DNA of 38,848 bases, taken from a bacterium. Lineage in GTDB: Bacteria; Patescibacteriota; Minisyncoccia; Minisyncoccales; JAGGXC01. Location of the stretch: assembly GCA_021157625.1 (NCBI GenBank), contig JAGGWD010000001.1, positions 1 through 38,848 of the forward strand. Direction: 5' to 3'. The position numbers were made by a program, and so were the translations under genes. A model generated the notes under the pieces. The model had not been told where the DNA came from, made no database searches, and worked only from the letters and a program-made list of their open reading frames with translations. Shown piece by piece: positions 19,111 to 29,058 of the stretch. The first letter of the stretch is position 1. Each line of letters opens with the position of its first letter.

Positions 19111-19791
19111 TTATTCAATAATCTTTTGATGTTTCTTTCGCCACTCTTGAATTCTTTTGTGATCTCCGGAAAGTAACACTTTAGGGACTTTCCATTCTAC
19201 TCCTTTTTTGGGAGAAAACACGGCTGGTCTTGTATACTGAGGATATTCAATAAACCCTTTTTCTTTTTTGCCTTTCGTTAAAGCTGTTCTTTCTCTAAGG
19301 AACTCTTTTTTTCCTAATACTCCAGGAATTAATCGGGCCACTACTTCAATCACTACCATAGCTGGCAGTTCTCCTCCCATTAAATCATAATCTCCTATAG
19401 ATAATTCCATGTCTGCAAGATATTTGGCTACACGCTCGTCTACTCCTTCATACCGGCCACAGATAAAGATAATCTGATTTAACTTCGACAACTGATATGC
19501 AATTTTTTGAGTAAATTTTTTTCCACGGGGAGTAAAAAGAATAACTTTTCTTTTCTTCCTTTTAGGAATACTCTTTATCGCTTTATATATAGGTTCAATC
19601 TTCATCACCATCCCAAACCCTCCTCCAAAAGGCCGATCATCAACTGTCTTTCTTCTATCAGAAGTAAAATCTCTTAAGTTATGAATTTCTACTTTAATCA
19701 ATTTCTTTTTTATAGCTTTGTTTATAAGCGACTCTTTAAAGTAAGAGTCAAAAATTTTAGGAAATATAGTTATTATATCGAATCTTATCAT
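19111..19791 (-). CDS. trmD: tRNA (guanine37-N1)-methyltransferase
   Basis: MIRFDIITIFPKIFDSYFKESLINKAI, DDRPFGGGFGMVMK, CGRYEGVDERV, SIGDYDLMGGELPAMVVIE. Confidence 0.96.
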   Translation of the reverse strand: MIRFDIITIFPKIFDSYFKESLINKAIKKKLIKVEIHNLRDFTSDRRKTVDDRPFGGGFGMVMKIEPIYKAIKSIPKRKKRKVILFTPRGKKFTQKIAYQLSKLNQIIFICGRYEGVDERVAKYLADMELSIGDYDLMGGELPAMVVIEVVARLIPGVLGKKEFLRERTALTKGKKEKGFIEYPQYTRPAVFSPKKGVEWKVPKVLLSGDHKRIQEWRKKHQKIIE

Positions 19792-19867
19792 AAGTTAAAA
19801 ACCAGAAAACCGTGCTTTCTTTACTATAATAGCACGGTCTTCCGGAGCCTGTAAACTTTATTAAAGC

Positions 19868-20197
19868 TTACAGTTTAAGATCTTCTAGTCCCTTATCTGC
19901 GTCTTTGGACTCTTCTGTCTTTTCTTGAGTGCTTTTAGCAGCACCAGTCGGCTCTGCAATCTTGAGATTCACACGAGCCCTAGATTTAAGTCCAACAATC
20001 CTAACTAGATTTCTAATAGCTCTTACAGTTGCACCCTGACGACCAATCACCTGTCCCATATCTTCGGGGTTTACTTTCAAAGTAAGTAAAACACCCATTT
20101 CATCTACTGTTCTTTCAATCTTTACATCCTCAGGGTGATCAACTAAAGATTTGACAATGTATTCAAGAAATTCCTTGTCTTTTGCTTCTTTTGCCAT
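19868..20197 (-). CDS. khpA: KH-domain RNA-binding protein (KhpA/YlqC family)
   Basis: LEYIVKSLVDHPEDVKIERTVDEMGVLLTLKVNPEDMGQVIGRQGATVRAIRNLV. Confidence 0.88.
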   Translation of the reverse strand: MAKEAKDKEFLEYIVKSLVDHPEDVKIERTVDEMGVLLTLKVNPEDMGQVIGRQGATVRAIRNLVRIVGLKSRARVNLKIAEPTGAAKSTQEKTEESKDADKGLEDLKL

Positions 20198-20339
20198 ATT
20201 TCTTATTAGAGCTAATTTCTTTCAGTTTTGTCTTTTCTAGTAGCTCGACCTTTTTCTTCCGACCCTAGAAATCAAGGAATCGGGATATTAAGTTGATAGT
20301 AGCTACTATTTTCCTATCTTACTTATCTAAAATAATTTG

Positions 20340-21824
20340 TCAATACTTTTGCAAAAGTTTTTTAAATACTTCTTCTGCCTTTTGAGGATCTACTTTGCCA
20401 CTTGTCTCTCTCATCAACTGACCGATAAGAAACTGGAGTGCATTCGTTTTCCCACTTTGATAATCCTGGACAGCTTTTTGATTAACGGAGAGAATTTTCT
20501 GCGCTAGTTTTTGAATTTCATCTAAATCTCGAATTTGGATCAACTTTTTCTCTTCAATAATGTGAGAAGGATCAGCACCCGTTTTAAACATTTCAGCTAA
20601 TACAACTTTGGCTATTCTTGAAGAGATTCTATCCTCATAAATCATAGTAATGAATTCCGCAAAATTTTCTGGAGTAATCAAAAAATCCTCCCCTGTTATT
20701 TCTGCTTTCTTTAATAACCCTTGAAGATCACAAAGAATATAATTAGCACAAAGTTTAATCAACTTTTTCTCTTCTAGACTCGAAAGTTTTCTCTTAAACT
20801 CTACTGACTTTGTCCAATTTTTCAACTCTGAGACGACTTTCTCAAAATACTCTCCCAGATCTTTATTTTTTATAAATACTTCTACTTCTTTTTCTTCTAG
20901 ACCATATTCTTTTTTAAACCTTTCTCTCCTCTGAGAAGGGAGTTCTGGAATTTCAGCTTTGAGTTCTTGAAGATATTCCTGAGTAATCAAAAGAGGAGGT
21001 AAATCAGGCTCGGGAAAATATCGGTAGTCATGAGAATATTCTTTTTCTCTTTGACTTTCTGTCACTTCTTTATCTTCGTACCATCCTCGAGTCTCTTGAA
21101 TAACTTCACGACCCGATTTTAAGACATTGATTTGTCTTTGAATTTCGTATTCTATTCCTTTTTCTAACGATCTAAAGGAATTAAGATTTTTAATCTCTAC
21201 TTTGGTACCTAGTTTATCTCCTTTGCTTACCGAAACATTAGCCTCCACTCTCATTTGTCCTTTCTCCATATCAGCGCCTGAGACATTCAAATATCTTAAA
21301 ATCAACTGAAGCTCTTGCGCAAACTTACGTGCCTCTTTTGCTGATTTCAAATCAGGCTCAGTGACCAACTCCATTAACGGAATACCTGCTCTATTGAAAT
21401 CCACAAGCGAATATCTTCCCTTCTCATCATGGATAAGTTTTCCTGTATCCTCTTCAAGATGAATTTCTCTTATTCTGATTTTCTTTCCATTTATTTCTAA
21501 ATATCCATTCTTGCATAAAGGAATATAAAACTGACTAATTTGATAACCCTTAGGAAGATCAGGATAAAAATAACTCTTTCTATCAAATTTTGAATATGAA
21601 GAAATATGACAATTAAGAGCAAGACCTACTTTTATTGTCTTTTTAACTGCTTCCTCGTTAATAACTGGAAGCACGCCCGGATGACCCATACAAACAGGAC
21701 AAATATTGATGTTTGGATGACGTTCATTTGGGTCATTCGGGCAAGAACAAAACATCTTGGATTTTGTATCCAACTCCACATGAATCTCAAGACCTATTGT
21801 TGGTTGAAATCCATCTTTTATCAT
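20340..21824 (-). CDS. gatB: Asp-tRNA(Asn)/Glu-tRNA(Gln) amidotransferase subunit B
   Basis: TIGLEIHVELDTKSKMFCSC, DFNRAGIPLMELVTEPD, KNLNSFRSLEKGIEYEI, YRYFPEPDLPPL. Confidence 0.97.
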   Translation of the reverse strand: MIKDGFQPTIGLEIHVELDTKSKMFCSCPNDPNERHPNINICPVCMGHPGVLPVINEEAVKKTIKVGLALNCHISSYSKFDRKSYFYPDLPKGYQISQFYIPLCKNGYLEINGKKIRIREIHLEEDTGKLIHDEKGRYSLVDFNRAGIPLMELVTEPDLKSAKEARKFAQELQLILRYLNVSGADMEKGQMRVEANVSVSKGDKLGTKVEIKNLNSFRSLEKGIEYEIQRQINVLKSGREVIQETRGWYEDKEVTESQREKEYSHDYRYFPEPDLPPLLITQEYLQELKAEIPELPSQRRERFKKEYGLEEKEVEVFIKNKDLGEYFEKVVSELKNWTKSVEFKRKLSSLEEKKLIKLCANYILCDLQGLLKKAEITGEDFLITPENFAEFITMIYEDRISSRIAKVVLAEMFKTGADPSHIIEEKKLIQIRDLDEIQKLAQKILSVNQKAVQDYQSGKTNALQFLIGQLMRETSGKVDPQKAEEVFKKLLQKY

Positions 21825-22492
21825 CTTTGTTTCTTAATTGCTTCTCTCATTATCTGAACTCCTGAGCTTGTTCCTACAATATCAGCCCCTGCTTGTACCA
21901 TCTTTCTTAAATCTTTTAGAGTTCTTATCTTTCCAGCAGCCTTAATCAAAAGACCAGGTGCTCCTTCTATCATCAATTTTAGATGTCTGGCTTTCTCCTC
22001 AAGTTCTCTATGTTCTAAAGGATCCTTTTGTGTGGCAGTCTTAACACATATTGCTCCTGCTTTTTTCACTAACCAAGAAGCTTTTTTGATCTCTTCATCT
22101 GTAAGATAACCAGAGCCAATAATTACTTTGGTAGGAAGGATCTTACAAATTTCTTTCAAATCTTTTAATATCTTGTCGTATCTTTCATATTTTAAGTCAA
22201 CTATATTCATTACTATATCAATTTCATCAGCTCCATCCTTTTTTGCTTTTCGACATATCTTCATTCTTTCTGAATGAGAGCTCTGACCCATAGGAGGATC
22301 AACAAGAACAACAACTTTAATATCTGTATCTTTAAGCTCTTGTTTTGCCAATCTGACCCATTGTGGATTTACACATACTCCTCGAAAAGCGTATTTTATT
22401 GCCTCTTTGCAAGTCTTTTTAATATCTTTGGCTTTAGCTTTGGGATCAATGTTGGTATGATCTATGATTTTTGCTATTTGGCTCAGTTTCAT
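21821..22492 (-). CDS. deoC: Deoxyribose-phosphate aldolase family
   Basis: IDHTNIDPKAKAKDIKKTCKEA, GADEIDIVMNI, KVIIGSGYLTDEEI, CVKTAT, KIRTLKDLRKMVQAGADIVGTSSG. Confidence 0.88.
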   Translation of the reverse strand: MKLSQIAKIIDHTNIDPKAKAKDIKKTCKEAIKYAFRGVCVNPQWVRLAKQELKDTDIKVVVLVDPPMGQSSHSERMKICRKAKKDGADEIDIVMNIVDLKYERYDKILKDLKEICKILPTKVIIGSGYLTDEEIKKASWLVKKAGAICVKTATQKDPLEHRELEEKARHLKLMIEGAPGLLIKAAGKIRTLKDLRKMVQAGADIVGTSSGVQIMREAIKKQR

Positions 22493-22524
22493 ATTTTTGT
22501 AATTTAATTATTTTTAATTTATTT

Positions 22525-23163
22525 TCATAATTTTAGTTTTAATTCTTTATTGATTATTCCGAGACACTGCTCTGAAACTTCTTTTATTGAATTCTCTCCA
22601 TCAACCACTCTCCATCGAGAATAAATTTGTTTCTTAGCCAGATTATCATAAAAATTACACAACTCTCCCAAAAGCTTTCTATCTCTCTCGTTTCTATCTA
22701 GACTTTTCTTCTCTTTTAATTTTCTCTTAATCGAAGTAGAAGGAGAAATTTTCAGATATAAAACAAGATCAGGTTTGGGTAGTCCAAATATCTTGGCCAA
22801 ACTCAAAGCTTTTCTTTGAGAAAATCCTCTCAATCCTTGATAAGCAAGTGTAGAGGTAAAATAGCGATCTGATATCACAATCTTTCCTTCATTTAGCCAT
22901 TGATTGATTTTTTCTTTATCTTTTACAAAATCAATAAAATACAAGAGAAATTGCACAGACACAGAAAAATCATATTGACAGTGGAGATAACGATGAATCA
23001 ATCTGCCAATAGGGCCTTTGTAGTCGGGATAACATATTCTTATAACTGGTTTTTTATTTTTCTTTAAATACTCAAAGAGCCAACGACTTATACTCTCGGT
23101 ACCTGCTCCATCTATGCCTTCAAAAACAATAAATTTACCCCTTTTTTTCTTCTTCATTTTCAT
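22525..23163 (-). CDS. tmk: Thymidylate kinase family with degenerate P-loop
   Basis: FIVFEGIDGAGTESISRWL, ISDRYFTSTLAYQG, LPKPDLVLYLKISP. Confidence 0.85.
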   Translation of the reverse strand: MKMKKKKRGKFIVFEGIDGAGTESISRWLFEYLKKNKKPVIRICYPDYKGPIGRLIHRYLHCQYDFSVSVQFLLYFIDFVKDKEKINQWLNEGKIVISDRYFTSTLAYQGLRGFSQRKALSLAKIFGLPKPDLVLYLKISPSTSIKRKLKEKKSLDRNERDRKLLGELCNFYDNLAKKQIYSRWRVVDGENSIKEVSEQCLGIINKELKLKL

Positions 23164-23256
23164 TTTTCTTATTTTAGCACATTCCCAAAAATAAAAAAGT
23201 GAACTCTCTTAACATAGTACATTGTATTGAAAATATAATTTTGATAAAATTAATTA

Positions 23257-24861
23257 ATGACGAAGAAAACCATACTTCTTCTGATCATTGTTTTATTGAT
23301 AGCTTCCTTTTTTCGGCTATGGCAACTTAATTCAATACCGCCGGGCCTTTATCCAGATGAAGCAATTAACGCAAATGACGCGCTCCACACACTAAGAACT
23401 AACTCTCCAAGAGTTTTTTACCCAGAAAACAATGGAAGAGAGGGTTTGTTTATAAATCTCGTTGCCCTTTCTTTTTTAATTTTTGGAGCGAGTATATGGT
23501 CACTGAGAATCGTGTCAGCAATAGCTGGAATCCTTACAGTTTTTGGACTTTATCTTTTCACAAAAGAGCTTTTTAGCTCTTCTAAAATTTTTAAAAAATC
23601 CGCCGAATCTCTAGCTCTTCTTTCCTCCTTTTTTCTTGCTGTCTCTTTCTGGCATGTCAATTTTTCTCGTATAGGCTTTAGAGGAATACTTGTTCCTCTC
23701 ATTTTGGTTTTCTCTTCTTATTTCCTTACAAAGGGGTTTAGAACAAAAAAACCGCTATTTTTTATAATCTCGGGAATAATTTTTGGATTAGGATTTTATA
23801 CATACATTGCTTTTAGGCTAGCCGTTTTTTTAATTGCAGCGGTTTTCTTCCTTGAGTTCTTCCGGAACAAAGAAAAAAAACAATTAAAACAGCTGTTTGG
23901 GCTATCACTTTTGTTTCTTTTGTTTATCTTTATAACAGCTCTTCCAATAGGTATTTATTTTATAAACAATCCTGAGTATTTTGTAAGTCGGGCCGCTGGT
24001 GTTTCAATTTTTTCTCAACCAAATCTAATTAAGGCTTTTGGAGAAAGCTTGTTAAAGCATTTAGCAATGTTTAATATCCGAGGCGATGGAAATTGGCGTC
24101 ACAATATTGCTTCTCAACCAGTTCTTTTCTGGCCCGTGGGAATTTTGTTTTTAATTGGCTTATTATACTCAATGGGAGCAGCCATAAAATCAATCAAAAA
24201 CAAAGACTATCAAGAGCTTTTTCCTTACTGCTATCTGCTTAATTGGTGGTTCATAATGCTTTTGCCCGGAATTTTAACACATGAAGGAATTCCTCATTCT
24301 CTCCGATGCATCGGAGCAATTCCTCCTGTATTTGTCTTCAGCGCTTTGGGTTTGTTTTTCATCTACAATAAAACAAAACTTCTTGTTAAAATAAATTCTT
24401 GGATCCGTTTGATTCCTGTATTTGCTCTTGCATTGCTCATTCTCTCATTTGTTTTTGCTCAATACAGTAGATATTTCCTCATATGGGGCACAAGCCAAGA
24501 GGTAAAGGGAGCATTTTGCGAAAGATTTGTAGAAATTGGTAATTATCTAAATTCTCTTGACAATGATATAAAGATATATGTGATTGTGAACGAACCAGGA
24601 GTACCTGTCCCTTATCCGAATGGTATCCCTATGCCCGCTCAAACCCCTATGTTCATCGAGAGTATAAAATTTGGGAGTCCACGGGCAAGCTATCTTATAC
24701 CAGAAAATATAGACAAAATAAATCCAAACAGCAAAAAGACAATAATAGTTCCTATGAAATATGACAAAGAACTTTTTGAAGTTCTTATTAAAAAATTCCC
24801 AGAAGGAGAAATAGGAATTCAGATCCAAGAAAATATCTGGTCATATCTAATTAATTTTTAA
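23257..24861 (+). CDS. GT39/PMT-like polytopic membrane glycosyltransferase
   Basis: Multiple TMs; PPGLYPDEAINANDALHTLRTNSPRVFYPENNGREGLFI. Confidence 0.75.
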   Translation: MTKKTILLLIIVLLIASFFRLWQLNSIPPGLYPDEAINANDALHTLRTNSPRVFYPENNGREGLFINLVALSFLIFGASIWSLRIVSAIAGILTVFGLYLFTKELFSSSKIFKKSAESLALLSSFFLAVSFWHVNFSRIGFRGILVPLILVFSSYFLTKGFRTKKPLFFIISGIIFGLGFYTYIAFRLAVFLIAAVFFLEFFRNKEKKQLKQLFGLSLLFLLFIFITALPIGIYFINNPEYFVSRAAGVSIFSQPNLIKAFGESLLKHLAMFNIRGDGNWRHNIASQPVLFWPVGILFLIGLLYSMGAAIKSIKNKDYQELFPYCYLLNWWFIMLLPGILTHEGIPHSLRCIGAIPPVFVFSALGLFFIYNKTKLLVKINSWIRLIPVFALALLILSFVFAQYSRYFLIWGTSQEVKGAFCERFVEIGNYLNSLDNDIKIYVIVNEPGVPVPYPNGIPMPAQTPMFIESIKFGSPRASYLIPENIDKINPNSKKTIIVPMKYDKELFEVLIKKFPEGEIGIQIQENIWSYLINF

Positions 24862-24868
24862 CAAAAAT

Positions 24869-26647
24869 ATGAGCAATAAACTAACCTATTTAATTGCATT
24901 TATACTGCTTTCTGTGTTATTCATTACAGCTTTTACAAGTTCCTTGGATGATTCCACCACAATGGATGAATTAGCTCACATTCCTGCAGGATATTCTTAT
25001 CTAATCAAAAAAGATTTCAGAATAAATCCTGAACATCCTCCATTGATTAAAGATCTGGCTGCTCTTCCGCTTTTGAGATTAAATTTAAATTTCCCTCCAG
25101 AAAACCATCCTGCCTGGCAAGGTATTAATGAACAATGGTGGCTTGGTTCTGAATTTCTTTATCATTCAGGAAATGATATTGAAAAAATTCTTTTCTGGTC
25201 ACGACTGCCAATGATTCTAATTTTGGTATTTTTAGGACTATTCCTTTTTTTGTGGACAAAACAACTGCGGGGAAACAAAGCAGCTCTCTTGGTTTTGACT
25301 ATCTTTTCCTTCTCACCTACTTTTTTGGCACATGGAAGATTGGTAACCACTGATGTGGCAGCTGCTCTTGGAGTAGTAATGGGTACTTATTTTTGGATAA
25401 AATTCCTCAAAAAACCAGACGCAAAAAACATCATATTAGCAGGTTTAATATTTGGATTAGTAATGCTTTTCAAATTCTCCGTTATTCTGCTGGTTCCTTT
25501 CTTTGCAGTGATTACCATTGTCTGGGCTATCCTAAATTCAGAAGAAAAAAAACTGAAAGAAATAATTATAGAACTGATAAGGTATGGCATCCTTGCACTG
25601 ATTGTGATGGCAATCGGAGTAGCATTTTTAATCTGGCCTGTGTATAAATTTCATACCCTCCATTATCCCTCCCAAAAACAAATATCAGATACGGAATATC
25701 TTCTTAGTTCTTCACCTATGCCAACGATAAAAAATATTTGCATTTGGATGACAAAGAATCCAATCCTGCGCCCTCTAGCACATTATCTCTTGGGACTTTT
25801 GATGGCAACTCAAAGAACAGCTGCCGGAAACACTGTCTACTTTATGGGCATGATATCTGCCAGCGGATGGTGGTATTATTTCCCTATTGTTTATTTGCTT
25901 AAGGTGCCTCTTGCTTTTCATGTTCTTAGCTTAATTGCCCTCTTCTGGGCAGTATGTGCAATAAAAGCTCCATTTTTCAAAAACCCTCTCCCGAGAATAA
26001 ACAGCTGGATAAAAAGCCATTTTACTGAGTTCTCATTGATGGTTTTTATTGCGATTTACTGGACCACTTCTTTACTGGGACATCTCAATATTGGAGTTAG
26101 ACATGTTCTTCCCACTTTTCCCTTTATCTATATGCTTGTAGTTTTGGGAATCACAGGATTACTAGATAGCGTCAGCAAAGAAAAAAGAAAATATATAACT
26201 GCCATACTTATAATTCTCGTTGGCTGGTATATAATCTCCTCTATAACTACTTGGCCCTATTATCTGTCTTATTTCAATGAAATTGGAGGCGGTAAAGAGA
26301 ACGGATATAGATTCGTAGTTGATTCAAACTATGATTGGGGACAGGATATGAAAAGATTAAAGAAATGGGTAGATGAAAACAAAATTGACAAAATCTATGT
26401 TGACTATTTTGGGGGTAGTGATGCTAAATATTATTTGCAAGAAAAGTATCGTCCTTGGCAGGGTACAAATAAACCAACAGATTTTCCAAAAGGAAATTAT
26501 TTAGCAGTCTCAGCAACTTTTCTGCAAGGAGGAAGAGGAAATCCTGTACCTGGTTTTGACCAACCTACAGGATATTATCGATGGCTTGATAAATACAAGC
26601 CAATAGCCAGAGCAGGTACTTCTATCTTTATCTACTATATAAAATAG
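24869..26647 (+). CDS. GT39/PMT-like polytopic membrane glycosyltransferase
   Basis: TMDELAHIPAGYSYLIKKDFRINPEHPPLIKDLAALPLL; multiple TMs. Confidence 0.75.
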   Translation: MSNKLTYLIAFILLSVLFITAFTSSLDDSTTMDELAHIPAGYSYLIKKDFRINPEHPPLIKDLAALPLLRLNLNFPPENHPAWQGINEQWWLGSEFLYHSGNDIEKILFWSRLPMILILVFLGLFLFLWTKQLRGNKAALLVLTIFSFSPTFLAHGRLVTTDVAAALGVVMGTYFWIKFLKKPDAKNIILAGLIFGLVMLFKFSVILLVPFFAVITIVWAILNSEEKKLKEIIIELIRYGILALIVMAIGVAFLIWPVYKFHTLHYPSQKQISDTEYLLSSSPMPTIKNICIWMTKNPILRPLAHYLLGLLMATQRTAAGNTVYFMGMISASGWWYYFPIVYLLKVPLAFHVLSLIALFWAVCAIKAPFFKNPLPRINSWIKSHFTEFSLMVFIAIYWTTSLLGHLNIGVRHVLPTFPFIYMLVVLGITGLLDSVSKEKRKYITAILIILVGWYIISSITTWPYYLSYFNEIGGGKENGYRFVVDSNYDWGQDMKRLKKWVDENKIDKIYVDYFGGSDAKYYLQEKYRPWQGTNKPTDFPKGNYLAVSATFLQGGRGNPVPGFDQPTGYYRWLDKYKPIARAGTSIFIYYIK

Positions 26648-26688
26648 GGCCAAAAAACGCCCTAAAGATAAAATAATAATTTCAAAAT

Positions 26689-27492
26689 TTACTTATAAAA
26701 GATTTGATTTCCAAATCTTAAATCAATATATTCCAGATTCTTTCTCTCTTGAGGAGAAATTTTTTCTTTCAGTACTAGATCAAGGTTAAAGACCTGTCTT
26801 GAAATATCATCATCTAAATTAAAGTAAATTTCCCAACCTTCTTGAGTTAGCACATTTGCTCTTTTGCTACTGACAATTTTAATGGAACGAAGCAAAATCT
26901 CTTTTTTTTCCAATTCTTCTTCTATTTCTGCAATAAGTGAGCCTAATCCTTTTTGGATTATCGTTCTTCCTATCTTTAAATCTTTATCTCTCTCTGGAGG
27001 AACAATTTCAGGCCATTGATTTCTTTGATTTTTTACTTTTTCAAATACTACTCCTTCCTTGTCTATAAAAAAATAATTATTGTCTTTTTTAACAACTCCT
27101 ATAGGTTTTCTTTCTCGAACAGAAATGATTAACTTATCTGGAAATTGTCTTTGAATAGAAACTTCGCCGATTTGAGGAAAATAATTTAGTATTTCTTCAT
27201 CTAAACGCTCCAAATTGGCAAGAAAAATACTTCTTGAATCCCAGAATATAATTTTTTGGGGAAGATAGAGCTCTACTAAGTTTTTAATATTTTCCGTCTT
27301 TACTTTTTGGTTTCCTTTAACCTGGATTTCTTTAATTTGGAAAAGGCAATAAAAACAGACTAAGTAAAAAATTATCAAAAACGCTATCAAAAAAAGTCCA
27401 ACAGCCCAAAAGAATCGATTTTTCACAATTTGAATTTTTCTTTTTTGCCTCCATCGTTTCCTAAATTTTTTAACACTTTGACTTTTTTTCAT
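26689..27492 (-). CDS. ftsQ: Cell division protein FtsQ-like (POTRA)
   Basis: Basic N-terminus, one TM, IKEIQVKGNQKVKTENIKNLV..IGEVSIQRQFPDKLIISVRERKPIGVV. Confidence 0.82.
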   Translation of the reverse strand: MKKSQSVKKFRKRWRQKRKIQIVKNRFFWAVGLFLIAFLIIFYLVCFYCLFQIKEIQVKGNQKVKTENIKNLVELYLPQKIIFWDSRSIFLANLERLDEEILNYFPQIGEVSIQRQFPDKLIISVRERKPIGVVKKDNNYFFIDKEGVVFEKVKNQRNQWPEIVPPERDKDLKIGRTIIQKGLGSLIAEIEEELEKKEILLRSIKIVSSKRANVLTQEGWEIYFNLDDDISRQVFNLDLVLKEKISPQERKNLEYIDLRFGNQIFYK

Positions 27493-27505
27493 AAATCCTT
27501 ATAAC
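27478..27505 (+). promoter_or_regulatory. Sigma70-type promoter
   Basis: TTGACT (27478-27483), 16 nt, TATAAC (27500-27505). Confidence 0.6.
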
Positions 27506-27525
27506 TTATTAAAGGAGGTGGTTCT

Positions 27526-27951
27526 TTGAAATGGGAATATCCCTCAGAAGAAATAATACATATAAAGCAAGTCAAAATTGGAAAAATCAATGCAATTGTA
27601 GCTCTCTCAGGGGACTCTCAAGATTCTGAACCAGAACTAAACAATCAAGAAATTGCTAATTTTGTCAAAAGACTTTATCAAGCAACTAGTGTGCCTCTTA
27701 TTCTTCAATGGGAGATTGAAGAGTACCTAAAAGATATTCCGAAGGCCATGGTTATCCATCCGTATTCTATCAAGGAAAAAGATCTTGATACCTATGAAGT
27801 ATTATATCAAGCAAAGCAGTTCTGCAACAAATTCAAATGGAAGAATATATTACTGGTAGCCCATCCTGCTCATTTACCAAAAGCTCGACTGGCTGCCAAG
27901 CAATTGGGCTTTAGAGTTTACATCCCATACGAACTTCTCACTTATAGATAA
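27526..27951 (+). CDS. DUF218/YdcF-like small protein
   Basis: AAAGGAGGTG then TTG start; VALSGDSQDSEPEL.. ILLVAHPAHLPKARLAAKQLGFRVYIP. Confidence 0.6.
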   Translation: MKWEYPSEEIIHIKQVKIGKINAIVALSGDSQDSEPELNNQEIANFVKRLYQATSVPLILQWEIEEYLKDIPKAMVIHPYSIKEKDLDTYEVLYQAKQFCNKFKWKNILLVAHPAHLPKARLAAKQLGFRVYIPYELLTYR

Positions 27952-27985
27952 GAGGTTATCAAAAACCTCTTTTCTTTTTTCTTAA
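27951..27985 (+). terminator. Intrinsic terminator
   Basis: AAGAGGTT-ATCAA-AACCTCTT then TTCTTTTTTC. Confidence 0.8.
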
Positions 27986-28987
27986 CTTCTCAATGATCCA
28001 GTTAAACCAATATCTTGAATCCAGCACCAAATCCTGGGTTTTTACATATTCCTTTCTCCAGCCACCAAAACCTTTCTTAAACAAAGTCAATCCCCACCAT
28101 GGATGCTTCCTTGAAGCGTTATCAGGCGCAATCCCCCAAAAATTATATAGCCTACAACCTCTCCTTTTTGCTTCTTTTATTACCTCCCATTGTAAAAGAT
28201 AGGAAACAGGAATTTTTGGATATTTCAAAGAACTGGCCCCATGATGATAAAAACCAATTCCTTGCCAATAAACTATAATTGCTGAAGCAAGAATCTCGTC
28301 TCTGTATTTTCCAAAAAAGATAGAGATCTGATTGTCAGAACTAAAACACAAGAATTCTTTCTTGAAATAATTCAAAGAAAAAGGAACAAATTTGTGACGC
28401 TTCACTACCTCTTGATGAATTTCATTAAACACTTCTATGTCTTGTAATTTCTGGCTTTGATATATCTGAATATCTTTGTTTTTTAATCCCTGCCTAATTA
28501 AATAGCGAGTCGTCTTTCGCATTCCTGCTAAAAGTTCTTCTTCTGAGGATGAGATATCTAATTCCCAAGTCACTTCTGGATGCATATGAATAGGAGCTTC
28601 TCTAAATCCAATCTTCTCAAAGATTCTTATATTTTCATCATTCCTCTCGCAAATAGGACTTATTCTTATGAAACTGCATTTTTGGCTCCTGGCAAGTTTC
28701 TTCAATTCGGTCATCAAAGATACCAATACAGATTCAAGATCTTTTTTATTCAAAACAACAGGTCCGTGTGGCACAAATAAAAAAGTACCTCGTTTTGCTT
28801 TAATTCTTATCACTAAAGATTCTGCAACTAGATCATTATCTTTATACAAACCAAAACGCCATATTTTATGGCCCATTGCTTTTTGGAACTCTCCCCAATT
28901 CCAACTCTGAAGAAATGTTTTCTCCTCAACATTAAAAAGAAATCTCTCCCATTCATCTTTATTTTCTATTTCCTTTATTTCAAACAT
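27959..28987 (-). CDS. FemAB-family peptidoglycan bridge aminoacyltransferase
   Basis: FLQSWNWGEFQKAMGHKIWRFGLY, FVPHGPV, RKTTRYLIRQG, YHHGASS, YNFWGIAP, LTLFKKGFGGWRKEYV. Confidence 0.9.
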   Translation of the reverse strand: MFEIKEIENKDEWERFLFNVEEKTFLQSWNWGEFQKAMGHKIWRFGLYKDNDLVAESLVIRIKAKRGTFLFVPHGPVVLNKKDLESVLVSLMTELKKLARSQKCSFIRISPICERNDENIRIFEKIGFREAPIHMHPEVTWELDISSSEEELLAGMRKTTRYLIRQGLKNKDIQIYQSQKLQDIEVFNEIHQEVVKRHKFVPFSLNYFKKEFLCFSSDNQISIFFGKYRDEILASAIIVYWQGIGFYHHGASSLKYPKIPVSYLLQWEVIKEAKRRGCRLYNFWGIAPDNASRKHPWWGLTLFKKGFGGWRKEYVKTQDLVLDSRYWFNWIIEKLRKKKRGF

Positions 28988-29058
28988 TTTCTATAGCTCC
29001 AGAAAATAAATGAAGGTTGATTTAAGCATTAAGCTTTCCAAAGAAGCATTTTAATATT

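Noticed and set aside
26643-26668. TAGGGC/GCCCTA hairpin after the second GT39 gene as a terminator
   Set aside because: Short 6-bp stem and no proper T-tract on either strand; too weak to call.
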